Source: Mixophyes australis | Taxonomy: Eukaryota; Chordata; Amphibia; Anura; Limnodynastidae | Direction: 5' to 3' | Assembly (NCBI GenBank): GCA_036250195.1 | Contig: JAVHZZ010000004.1 | Coordinates: 255,192,728-255,256,727 of the forward strand | Length of the DNA stretch: 64,000 nucleotides | Shown here: piece by piece, positions 55,795 through 64,000 of the stretch | How the letters are laid out: each line of letters starts with the position of its first letter | Position numbering within the stretch: position 1 is the first letter of the stretch | The notes under the pieces: generated by a model | The model's input: the letters and a program-made list of their open reading frames with translations, nothing else | What the model was told of the DNA's origin: nothing | Databases searched by the model: none | Made by a program: the position numbers and the translations under genes

Positions 55795-58775
55795 ATGTCT
55801 GTAAATCCACAATTACAAATGCTGCAAATGGACATTGTTCAGCTCCTTTACCAAATCATACAACTATCCACTTTACTCCAAGAACTGCTTAAAACTCCTT
55901 CTGCTGCTGTGATAAGTAGTTTCAACACTAATTCTGATTTTAAAGCAACAAACTCCTCTAATGAAAGCATGCAGACCGCAGAGAATCCTCCCAGAACTTT
56001 TTCTGACATTGGTGCTGCATCTATGGTAATGCCAGCGGTCCCTAGCATTAGGGATTCTAAACGACCAAGCTACCTGCGTCCCCCTCTCACTGAGGAGGAA
56101 CGATGGCGCAGAAGGATTGGTAAACTATGTCTCTACTGCCCCAGTGGCGAACATTTCTTACAAAGCTGTCCGCTCTGCAGACCACAACATCCTATGGAGC
56201 AGCCTTCAGTTTGCTCCTCTCCAGACCCTGGATTGTTCTGCACGTCACCTCCTGTTGCTTTACTTCAGCCTAATCTGCCAGTTCCAATTGCTGCCTTGTC
56301 TGCGGTGCCAGTTCCAGCTGCCGCCAGCACTGAGTCTCCGGCCATTGCCTCCTGTTCTGAGGTGCCAGCCTCTGCCTTCAGCCCTGAATCTCCTGGCGCT
56401 TGAGTCCGGTCCTGAGTCTCCTGCCACTGTGTCCGGTCCTGAGTCTCCTGCCGCTGTGTCCGGTCCTGAGTCTCCTGCCGCTGTGTCCGGTCCTGAGTCT
56501 CCTGCCGCTGTGTCCGGTCCTGAGTCTCCTGCCGCTGTGTCCGGTCCTGAGTCTCCTGCCGCTGTGTCCGGTCCTGAGTCTCCTGCCGCTGTGTCCGGTC
56601 CTGAGTCTCCTGCCGCTGTGTCCGGTCCTGAGTCTGCTGTGTCCGGTCCTGAGTCTCCTGCCGCTGTGTCCGGTCCTAAGTCTCCTGCCGCTGTGTCCGG
56701 TCCTGAGTCTCCTGCTGCTGTGTCCAGTCCTGAGTCCGCTGTGTCCGGTCCTGAGTCCGCTGTGTCCGGTCCTGAGTCCGCTGTGTCCGGTCCTGAGTCC
56801 GCTGTGTCCGCTCCTGAGTCCGCTGCCTCTACTCCCAAGTCTTCAGCCGCTGCCTCTACTCCCGAGTCTTCAGCCACTGCCTCTACTCCCGAGTCTTCAG
56901 CCGCTGCCTCTACTCCCGAGTCTTCAGCCGCTGCCTCTACTCCCGAGTCTTCAGCCGCTGCCTCTACTCCCGAGTCTTCAGCCGCTGCCTCTACTCCCGA
57001 GTCTTCAGCCGCTGCCTCTACTCCCGAGTCTTCAGCCGCTGCCTCTACTCCCGAGTCTTCAGCCGCTGCCTCTACTCCCGAGTCTTCAGCCGCTGCCTCT
57101 ACTCCCGAGTCTTCAGCTCCAGAGGGGGCGCTGCCCTTAAAGCCTGCTCCAGAGGGGGCGCTGCCCTTACAGTCTGCTCCAGAGGGGGCGCTGCCCTTAC
57201 AGTCTGCTCCAGAGAGGGCGCTGCCCTTACAGTCTGCTCCAGAGAAGGCTCTGTCCCTCCAGCCCGTTCCAGAGAGGGCCCTGTCCCTCCAGCCCGTTCC
57301 AGAGAGGGACCTGTCCCTCCAGTCTGTTCCAGAGAGGGCCTTGTCCCTCCAGTCCCCTCCCAAGTTGCCTGTCCATGCTGTTCAGCCCGAGTTGCCTGTC
57401 CATGCGGTTCAGTCCGAGTTGCCTGTCCATGCGGTTCAGCCCGAGTTGCCTGTCCATGCGGTTCAGCCCGAGTTGCCTGTCCATGCGGTTCAGCCCGAGT
57501 TGCCTGTCCATGCGGTTCAGCCCGAGTTGCCTACCATGCGGTTCAGCCCGAGTTGCCTGTCCATGCGGTTCAGCCCGAGTTGCCTGTCTATGCGATTCTC
57601 ACAGTGCTGTCTGCTCTGAGGCATCTCACAGTGCTGTCTGCTCTGAGGCATCTCACAGTGCTGTCTGCTCTGAGGCATCTCACAGTGCTGTCTGCTCTGA
57701 GGCATCTTACAGTGCTGTCTGCTCTGAGGCATCTTACAGTGCTGTCTGCTCTGAGGCTTCTAACAGTGCTGTCTGCTCTGAGGCTTCTCACAGTGCTGTC
57801 TGCTCTGAGGCATCTCACAGTGCTGTGTGCTCTGAGGCATCTCACAGTGCTGTCTGCTCTGAGGCATCTCATATTGCTGTCTGCTCTGAGGCATCTCACA
57901 GTGCAATCCAGTCAGAGTGCTGTGCCCAGTCCGGGCTTCCCGTCAAGTGTGCCCAACTTGACGTCCCAGTCGGGGACTCCTGCTCTGCCGTTTCAGTTGA
58001 GGACTCTCCAGAGACTGCTGCACAAGCTGGGTACTCTCCAGATACTGCTATTGAGCCTGAATGCCCAAAAGCCTCTTCTGAGTCATCAGATCCTCCTCCA
58101 GTCTTCTCTAATGGAGACATCAAACAGTTTGTTACAGTACTCGAACTTTCCATGAAACAGTTTCAAGAATGTCCAGATTATTTTGTTGACCAATTTAACC
58201 AAGTGGGTTCAATCATTATGTGTTTTAGAGGGGAGCCACAAACCTGGGCCTTCTTATTACTAAATTCCAATGACCCCATTATTCATAATACCATGGACTT
58301 TGATAATGCTGTTTGTCAGAAGTACACTCCATCCACAGTCAAGTCATCTGATCACGATTTTTCTGTGCCCATTCCAGCCTGTGCGTCAGTTCCTGCACTT
58401 GTCCATAAGACCTCTATGAATGTGTCTTCCATCAGACAGTCTAGGTCACCTAGGGAGAAGGTTAGCAAGAATGGGAAAAACCTTGCTTTGCCACTTCAGT
58501 CACAACAAACACCAACCTTGGTGACTGGCTTTTTGGGCATACCGCCATCTTCTAATAGAATAAAAGGTCCTATCCCGACCCTTGGCTGGGACTCAGACTC
58601 TGAGAGTGAATTCGTTGAAGATACAAGAGACTTAGTGGACGAACTTACCAATTCTTTTGTTTTTGAGGAATTGGGTCTTCTCTGTACTCCTTTGGAGAAG
58701 AGCCCAATTGGATCTTCAAGAAGATCCCATAAAAAGAAAAAGAAGAGGAGGAATACCCGAAGGGAGCTTGTATGG
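55795..58775 (+). pseudogene. Gag-like protein with permuted domain order, copy B
   Basis: Same order as copy A and better preserved. N-terminus MSVNPQLQMLQMDIVQLLYQ; LTEEERWRRRIGKLCLYC leads into a C-x2-C-x4-H-x4-C knuckle at 56128-56169 (residues 112-125). Arrays follow: about 11 units of SPAAVSGPE plus five shorter SAVSGPE units, about 11 of SSAAASTPE, about 8 of APEGALPLQS type, about 8 of HAVQPELPV and about 11 of SEASHSAVC. The capsid-like segment (from about 58103) runs NGDIKQFVTVLELSMKQFQE ... GEPQTWAFLLLNSNDPIIHN, matching the N-terminal lobe of Sushi-type Gag, and a KKKKKRR tail follows. One-base indels at about 56399 and 57532 break the frame. No protease or RT follows. Confidence 0.85.
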
Positions 58776-58808
58776 AGCGTCTGGAATCCGCTCCTTAAAG
58801 GTGGGCTA

Positions 58809-59091
58809 TGTTACAACTCTGTCTGTTGTTTGTACCTAGCAGCAGTGCCTCATACCACCAGAGGTGCTGCTGTTCTGTTCCTGAACTCTTCTACGTGCCT
58901 GAAGGAGTTAATCTCTTTGCATTATGCCTGATTAGAACTGCACCTGTTGCACTGCATTAAGTACCTGCCTCTAGCTGTGCTCTGTGCAGTTCATCCATTT
59001 GTTCCTGGTTGCTGCTAACCTGCTCCTGTGCTATTTGGTATATACCTGCTGGACTGAACTTCTGTGTATGACCCCTGCCTGTACCTTGGAC
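58809..59091 (+). repeat. 3' LTR of copy B, first part
   Basis: Starts TGTTACAACTCTGTCTG and matches the 5' LTR up to CCTTGGAC, where a hAT element is inserted. Confidence 0.88.
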
Positions 59092-59336
59092 CAGTGTCGG
59101 ACTGGGGCATGAAGGGCCCACCGGGGGACTGCAATGCTAGGGGCCCACCAGAGGGGGTGTGGCCAGCCATTATAGAGGCGGGACCAGACACTAGAGGGGG
59201 AGTGGTCAGCCCACAAAGGACAGCTAGCACCATAGTGTAGTATATAAATAATGCAGTGTGTGTATAAAGAGTACACAGTCTAGCCGTGCCTCTTAGATTA
59301 GACAGTCACCAATAATCGGGATTGTCCCACTAGACC

Positions 59337-59481
59337 AGGCTTAGCTAACCTGTGGCACTCCAGGTGTTGTGAAACTACAAGCCCCAGCATGCTTTGCCAA
59401 TATATAGCAGCTTATTGCTGGAAGGGTATGCTGGGACTTGTAGCTTCACAACACCTGGAGTGCCACAGGTTAGCCAAGCCT
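59337..59481. mobile_element. Foldback MITE inside the hAT element
   Basis: AGGCTTAGCTAACCTGTGGC pairs with GCCACAGGTTAGCCAAGCCT. The arms of about 60 bp include CAGGTGTTGTGAAACTACAA and GCTGGGACTTGTAGCTTCAC. A related word TGCTGGGACTTGTAGTTCCA occurs at 48317. Confidence 0.85.
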
Positions 59482-59764
59482 AACATTTGACAGACTGTCC
59501 TACCTGTTCTTGTCACTTTTACCACCTGTGGCTGCTGGTTTCTTTTGTTGCGGCTTGTCTGGATCCTGGAATGTTGGGGCCTCTATTTAGAAAAAATAAT
59601 GGGTACATTTAGAAAATTCCAACCAGCCCGGCGTTAAATCAATAGGACCCACAATCACACACACTAATGTGCCCCTTAATCACCATGCTGGGCCTCCTTA
59701 TGATCACACTGCGCCCACCATGCTGTTTTTGCTCCCCCCTTCTCATGGCCCCCCTTCACACTGT

Positions 59765-60025
59765 GCCATGCTGACCTGGCCCCCCCTGCACAGTCTACCA
59801 TGCTGACCTGGCCCCCTCTGCACAGTCTACCATGCCGACCTGCCCCCCCCTGCACAGTGTACCATGCTGACCTGCCCCCCCTGCACAGTCTACCATGCTG
59901 ACCTGCCCCCCCTGCACAGTCTACCATGCTGACCTGCCCCCCCCTGCACAGTCTACCATGCTGACCTGGCCCCCTTGCACAGTCTACCATGCTGACCTGC
60001 CCCCCCCTGCACACTCTGCCATGCT
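59765..60025. repeat. Minisatellite, about 31-bp unit
   Basis: About eight units of CTGCACAGTCTACCATGCTG followed by ACCTGCCCCCC. Frames on both strands give glycine- or proline-rich repeats that should not be taken as proteins. Confidence 0.9.
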
Positions 60026-60760
60026 CTTTTCTGTTTTAAAAAAAAAATCACCGCCACACAATACAGAGATCCTCCCCTCTACAAGCTATTTCATCACCTC
60101 CCCCATCAGCCAATTCATCCCCCTGTCATTTTTATCAACCCGCACCAGACAGTTTATGACCCCCTCCTATCCAATTCATTAACCCCCCCCCCCCCCCTCC
60201 TCTGTAGCCAGACCATTACCTCCCCATTGCTTTTTCCTCCCTGCTGGTGTAATGGTCAAGCATCTGAATACCTTTCTCCATAAGTATAATATATATACCC
60301 ACACAGTCATCTTTATAACTGTCTGTTATTATATATTCTCTGTGTGAATATTTCATGATTGTACAGCCAGACCTTAGTTTCATGGAGGCTGAACATGGCC
60401 ATTCACTTCTAACATCTAAGTTCACTTGCTTGCATTGGGAAAGTGGCAGGAGAGATGAGTGCTGCAGTCTGTCTAGTATGTGGGCCATTTGAATTAAGGA
60501 CCCCCTCTAGTCAGTTCATTACCACCCCATTTTAACTCCATTAATCCCCCTAATCCAATCCATACTAGCCAGATCATTAACCCCCCCATATCCAATTTAT
60601 AAGCTCCCCTCCATTGGCCAGTTCATTAATACCCCCTAGTCATCTCCCCCTCCACATCCGATGTGTCACACACCCCCCTGATATTTAACAAGATGCACTT
60701 ACCTTGCTGTCTTCTGTTCCTCCTCTCTCCAGACGCCAGCGTTTCTGTCATCTTCACACG

Positions 60761-60910
60761 CAGCTAACAGCATCCGACGCTGTTAGCTGCACTGTCACTG
60801 CGGGCGCGCTCTTTGTGATTAGTGTGGTCACGTGAGATGTGAGATCTCACGTGACCACACTAAGCAATACACTGATATGGCAGCTAACAGCGTCGGATGC
60901 TGTTAGCTGC
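60761..60910. repeat. Nested palindrome
   Basis: CAGCTAACAGCATCCGACGC and its complement at 60881-60910 flank a second palindrome GTGGTCACGTGAGAT/ATCTCACGTGACCAC, making a stem of about 70 bp per arm. Confidence 0.85.
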
Positions 60911-61107
60911 GCGATTGGGTACAGGAACATGCGGGAGAAAGTAGACGATCGCCGGCACTTGAAGGAAAACCCCCCCCCCAAAAAAAACAGCTTGTTAGTG
61001 TGCCGTTAGCTCCACCCTAACAGCGGAGGGGGCGGAGCTTCAAGCCTGCCGGGCCTACCGGTGGATAGTTCGGCTGCCCGGCAGGCCAGTCCGACACTGC
61101 CTTGGAC

Positions 61108-61477
61108 CTTGCCTGCTTGCCTGAGACCCCGAATCATTTGCCTGTACCTTGGACCATGCTGTTTTGCCTGTTGCCCTGACCTTTTGGACAGACTTCTGGA
61201 CCTCGCCTATTTGCTTGATCTCTGCCTGGCTATTTGGAATGGTTTGTCTGGTCTCTATTTGATCCCTGGACTCTGTCTGCTTTCCTGGACAGCCTTGTGC
61301 CTTCTGGACTGGGGTAAATGTATTATACTTGTTCCTGCCATTTTACTATACAGTCTCTTTTGGAACCTGTTATCCGTGGATTTGAGTTATCTTTGTTAAT
61401 ATATTTACCTGAATAAAGACACTTTGCCTTACACTTCCGTTGCACTTTGAGCTGTGTGTTATGAATCCCAGTGCATT
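61108..61477 (+). repeat. 3' LTR of copy B, second part, with inverted end
   Basis: Continues the LTR with CTTGCCTGCTTGCCTGAG and AATAAAGACACTTTGCC (61412), up to TTGCACTTTG. It then reads AGCTGTG and TGTTATGAATCCCAGTGCAT, the reverse complement of the normal LTR terminus. Confidence 0.8.
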
Positions 61478-61482
61478 CACAG

Positions 61483-61905
61483 TTGTACTTGTTGCTAGCT
61501 GGAAGATGATGTAAACTGTAGCATTGCTGGAATGGCAAAAGTTCAGCAAACAGCAGCACCTCTGTTGGGAGTTTTTCATTGCACTGATATTTCAGAAATA
61601 GGCCAGGACTCTAAAGTCCTAACAGAAGAGAAAGTTGACCAAATTTCTCTAGGTTTCAGGACTTGGCTCCGTCTACTATCAGCAAGCGAACAAGCTACGT
61701 AAAGTCACAAATTGCATTTAAGTAGCCATGGTTCCAAGTCCTGAGTGAGCCTGTTTATTGCAGTAAAATACAGCACAAATTGTTTCTGAGTAATCTCCCA
61801 TCCATCCCAAACTCCTCTGTTCCTTCCAGGTCTCCAGAAACTTCAGAAGCAGTAAGTCATTTACAGATTCAAAGCCCTTTGGACAAGCAGGTGAGTAATG
61901 ATTAG
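61483..61905. other. No gene seen
   Basis: Unique-looking DNA between copy B and the terminal repeat. Short frames only. Confidence 0.4.
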
Positions 61906-62289
61906 AGATGGTCACTGACCCCCGTGTTTTGGTTTTGGATTCGGTTTTGGATCTGGATTACCGTTGTGTTTTGGTTTTGGTTTTGGTTTTGCAAAACCGC
62001 CATTGCGTGTTTTGGTTTTGGTTTTGGTTTTGTTTGGTTTTGTTTTGCTATTTTGTTGGAAAATACATGTTTTTGTGCCTAAAATAACCCAATTTAGTGC
62101 TCCAACTGTTTTAGAGATAAGTAATCTAATTGTTGAGGTAATAAATCATCCAAAAAAACTGTTTAATTCTTCGTTGGTAGGCCTTCATTTATTCTACACA
62201 CAAAACAGATTGTCTTCCTCTCCATCTATGCATATTGGCAATGCAGCCATCGTCTTTGAATGTATATTACACCCTACACTTATAGTTAA

Positions 62290-62640
62290 ATATGTAAAGA
62301 AATGGAAAAAGACAGTTTGCTTTCTGTCTCTATAGGCCCCCCTCCACTTTTTAAAAAAAAAAAAAAAATCCAGCCGTTATAGACTGTACAATATTAATTG
62401 ACATGGAGAAAGCCAGTTTGGTTTTTGTCTCTCTAGGCCACCCTCCACTTGTATAAAATACTAATAAATTCAGCCGTTATATACTGTACAATATAAATTG
62501 AAATGGACAAAGGCAGTTTGGTATCTGTCTGCATCAGATCCTCTCTCCACTAGGAGTAAAATAGAAAACTATTCAGCCGTTATATAATCTAGAATATAAA
62601 TAGAAATTGAGAAAGGCAATTTGGTATCTGGCTGCATCAT
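62290..62640. repeat. Degenerate ~105-bp tandem repeats
   Basis: CAGCCGTTATA...CTGTACAATAT, AAATGGA.AAAGGCAGTTTGG and TATCTGTCTGCATCA recur at 62374, 62471 and 62574 with substitutions and small indels. The last unit overlaps the 3' end of the 219-codon ORF. Confidence 0.7.
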
Positions 62641-63232
62641 AATCATCAACATCATCATTAGCGCCCTCGTCGCCTACACAAATCTCCCCCTCATCCTCTT
62701 CTAATTCCAAAGTGGCATCCTCAATTTGGGTATCACCGGCTACACTCGGGCTATTAAGGCACACATCAGCAGAATGCTCACGATTAGACATCCCACTGTT
62801 GGATGGACTCTCCACAGGGATCGTTGTCATTTGTGAATCAGAGCAAATATTCTCCTGTAATGCCTCACTGTTATCTTGCAGCTCGGCTTTGACGCGTAAC
62901 AGTAGTTGTGCACCAATTGTAGGCTGGGTAACTTTTTGGGATCTGCCACTAATAGCCAAAGGTGAAGGCCTCATTCTCTCTTTGCCACTGCGTGTGTAGA
63001 ATGGCATGCTTGCAATTTTTTTTTTATCGTCACTTAACTTTTGCTCAGTTACACTTCTTTTTCGCTTCAATACAGTAAATTTTTTTTTGGTTTTTGTTTT
63101 TTGCACTAATTTGAAAACACTCTGTTGTTTGACATCGCCTTGGCCAGATGACGTACTGGGAACACTAACATCAGGACTGGTGACAGAACCTGGTTGCTCA
63201 TTTAGATCATATGTGGACTGCTTTGAATCCAT
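62573..63232 (-). CDS. Hypothetical 219-aa ORF of an unrecognised repeat element
   Basis: An intact frame from ATG at 63232 to a stop at 62573. The N-terminal third is Ser/Pro/Thr-rich. Residues about 46-75 hold a basic cluster (KTKTKKK, LKRKRS, DDKKK) that looks like a nuclear localisation signal. The middle is neutral and Gln/Ser-rich. Residues about 175-200 are strongly acidic (LELEEDEGEICVGDEGANDD). No transposase, nuclease or zinc-binding motif is visible. The charge-segregated layout is compatible with a small DNA- or RNA-associated protein, but no function can be assigned. It starts only a few bases downstream (minus strand) of the satellite array, and its last codons fall in the degenerate repeats. 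Confidence 0.5.
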   Translation of the reverse strand: MDSKQSTYDLNEQPGSVTSPDVSVPSTSSGQGDVKQQSVFKLVQKTKTKKKFTVLKRKRSVTEQKLSDDKKKIASMPFYTRSGKERMRPSPLAISGRSQKVTQPTIGAQLLLRVKAELQDNSEALQENICSDSQMTTIPVESPSNSGMSNREHSADVCLNSPSVAGDTQIEDATLELEEDEGEICVGDEGANDDVDDYDAARYQIAFLNFYLYSRLYNG

Positions 63233-63244
63233 TCTGAGCGCAAA

Positions 63245-64000
63245 CCACTGGGGAGTGCTAAAAATTATTTAGTAGATTCTGCTGACAGTTATGACTTTTG
63301 ACAGCCAGAAATATTAATGCACAATTAGGGAGGACACCCCAAAAGCACTGAGGAGTGCTAAAAATTATTTAGTAGATACTGCTGACAGATATGACTTTTG
63401 ACAGCCAGAAATATTAATGCACAATTAGGGAGGACACCCCAAAAACACTGAGGAGTGCTAAAAATTATTTAGTAGATACTGCTGACAGATATGACTTTTG
63501 ACAGCCAGAAATATTAATGCACAATTAGGGAGGACACCCCAAAAACACTGAGGAGTGCTAAAAATTATTTAGTAGATACTGCTGACAGATATGACTTTTG
63601 ACAGCCAGAAATATTAATGCACAATTAGGGAGGACACCCCAAAAACACTGAGGAGTGCTAAAAATTATTTAGTAGATACTGCTGACAGATATGACTTTTG
63701 ACAGCCAGAAATATTAATGCACAATTAGGGAGGACACCCCAAAAACACTGAGGAGTGCTAAAAATTATTTAGTAGATACTGCTGACAGATATGACTTTTG
63801 ACAGCCAGAAATATTAATGCACAATTAGGGAGGACACCCCAAAAACACTGAGGAGTGCTAAAAATTATTTAGTAGATACTGCTGACAGATATGACTTTTG
63901 ACAGCCAGAAATATTAATGCACAATTAGGGAGGACACCCCAAAAGCACTGAGGAGTGCTACAAATTATTTAGTAGATACTGCTGACAGATATGACTTTTG
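63245..64000. repeat. 100-bp tandem satellite, runs off the window
   Basis: The word AGGAGTGCTA recurs exactly every 100 bp at 63351, 63451, 63551, 63651, 63751, 63851 and 63951, with a first, slightly diverged unit at 63251. Units are nearly identical (for example A/G at AAAA(A/G)CACTG). About 7.5 units are visible and the array continues past the right edge. Confidence 0.97.

Larger units (their letters stand above)
59092..61099. mobile_element. Non-autonomous hAT transposon, 2008 bp
   Basis: The ends CAGTGTCGGACTGG and CCAGTCCGACACTG are perfect 14-bp inverted repeats. CCTTGGAC on both sides (59084-59091 and 61100-61107) is a perfect 8-bp target duplication, and the LTR reads continuously without the element. 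Inside are a foldback (59337-59481), a roughly 31-bp minisatellite (59770-60020) and palindromes at 60761-60910. No transposase frame was found, so it is a deletion derivative or composite. Confidence 0.93.
55000..61477 (+). mobile_element. LTR retrotransposon, copy B (no visible pol), with nested hAT
   Basis: Same family as copy A. The 5' LTR is 55000-55691 (with a 45-bp tandem duplication at its start). The 3' LTR starts at 58809, is split by a hAT element at 59092-61099 and resumes at 61108-61449. The internal part has a Gag-like frame but no pol domain. The purine-rich TTAAAGGTGGGC precedes the 3' LTR. CACAG before the 5' LTR (54995-54999) recurs at 61478-61482, a possible target duplication, but the LTR end there is inverted, so the match may be chance. 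Confidence 0.85.
61905..64000 (-). mobile_element. Unrecognised repeat element with ORF and satellite
   Basis: Left to right: AGAGATGGTCACTGACCCCC and a GGTTTTGGTTTTGGTTTTGG-rich tract (61920-62060); AT-rich DNA; three to four degenerate units of about 105 bp on TTCAGCCGTTATATACTGTA (62290-62640); a 219-codon minus-strand ORF; then a 100-bp satellite reaching the window edge. The pieces abut closely and read as one element on the minus strand (satellite, ORF, degenerate repeats, G/T-rich end). I do not recognise its superfamily. Confidence 0.5.

Noticed and set aside
56400..57140. A 246-codon frame of LPLCPVLSL repeats
   Set aside because: Another off-frame shadow of the same arrays.
56260..57363. 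A 367-codon minus-strand frame of DSGPDTAAG repeats
   Set aside because: Shadow of the copy B codon arrays on the opposite strand; it has no start context or domain.
59676..60014. Glycine-rich minus-strand frame (GQHGRLCRGG repeats)
   Set aside because: Translation of the 31-bp minisatellite in the hAT element, open only because of the repeat; collagen-like appearance is accidental.
61478..61482. CACAG as proven target duplication of copy B
   Set aside because: Four of the five bases belong to the inverted LTR terminus, so the match with 54995-54999 could be chance; reported only as possible.
63245..64000. Regular 100-bp repeats as a possible CRISPR array
   Set aside because: The whole 100-bp unit is repeated with no variable spacers, and the context is eukaryotic; it is a satellite.

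Overview
The window looks like vertebrate nuclear DNA, most likely from a frog or other amphibian. This is an inference from the intron/exon structure, long AT-rich introns and the repeat classes seen: an L2/CR1-type LINE tail, hAT and PIF/Harbinger transposons and foldback MITEs, a Penelope-like element with a GIY-YIG domain, Sushi/gypsy-type LTR elements and a class I-like endogenous retrovirus. I saw no bacterial-style operon, CRISPR array, tRNA or rRNA.

The only host gene I can support is on the + strand at about 6.1-21.5 kb. Ten exons, all with GT-AG introns and consistent phases, give 1551 nt of coding sequence. It encodes a complete 516-residue subunit of the DEG/ENaC (SCNN1/ASIC) sodium channel superfamily, with a TATA-like element about 170 bp before the start codon. 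Its introns carry foldback MITEs, LINE tails and microsatellites. A hAT transposase pseudogene, an LTR-like fragment and hairpin-rich DNA lie upstream (0-5.6 kb).

From 21.5 kb to the end the window is almost entirely nested mobile DNA: MITEs, an LTR-like block (23.7-24.2 kb), a 5'-truncated Penelope-like element inside a MITE (28.6-31.9 kb), and LTR retrotransposon copy A (32.37-36.20 kb). Two solo LTRs with perfect 5-bp target duplications follow (38.94-40.30 and 40.45-42.47 kb), the second splitting a Harbinger transposase pseudogene (40.37-44.57 kb). A decayed endogenous retrovirus (46.72-54.13 kb) is followed by LTR retrotransposon copy B (55.00-61.48 kb), whose 3' LTR is split by a 2.0-kb hAT element with an 8-bp target duplication. 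The window ends in an unrecognised repeat (61.9-64.0 kb): a 219-codon ORF on the minus strand placed directly downstream of a 100-bp tandem satellite.

The most unusual system is the pair of LTR elements A and B. They have no visible reverse transcriptase. Both carry a Gag-like reading frame in permuted order: N-terminal helix, CCHC zinc knuckle, successive arrays of 27/30-bp codon repeats, then a capsid-like segment and a basic tail. The second most unusual is the terminal satellite-plus-ORF repeat. All family assignments were made by eye, without database searches.
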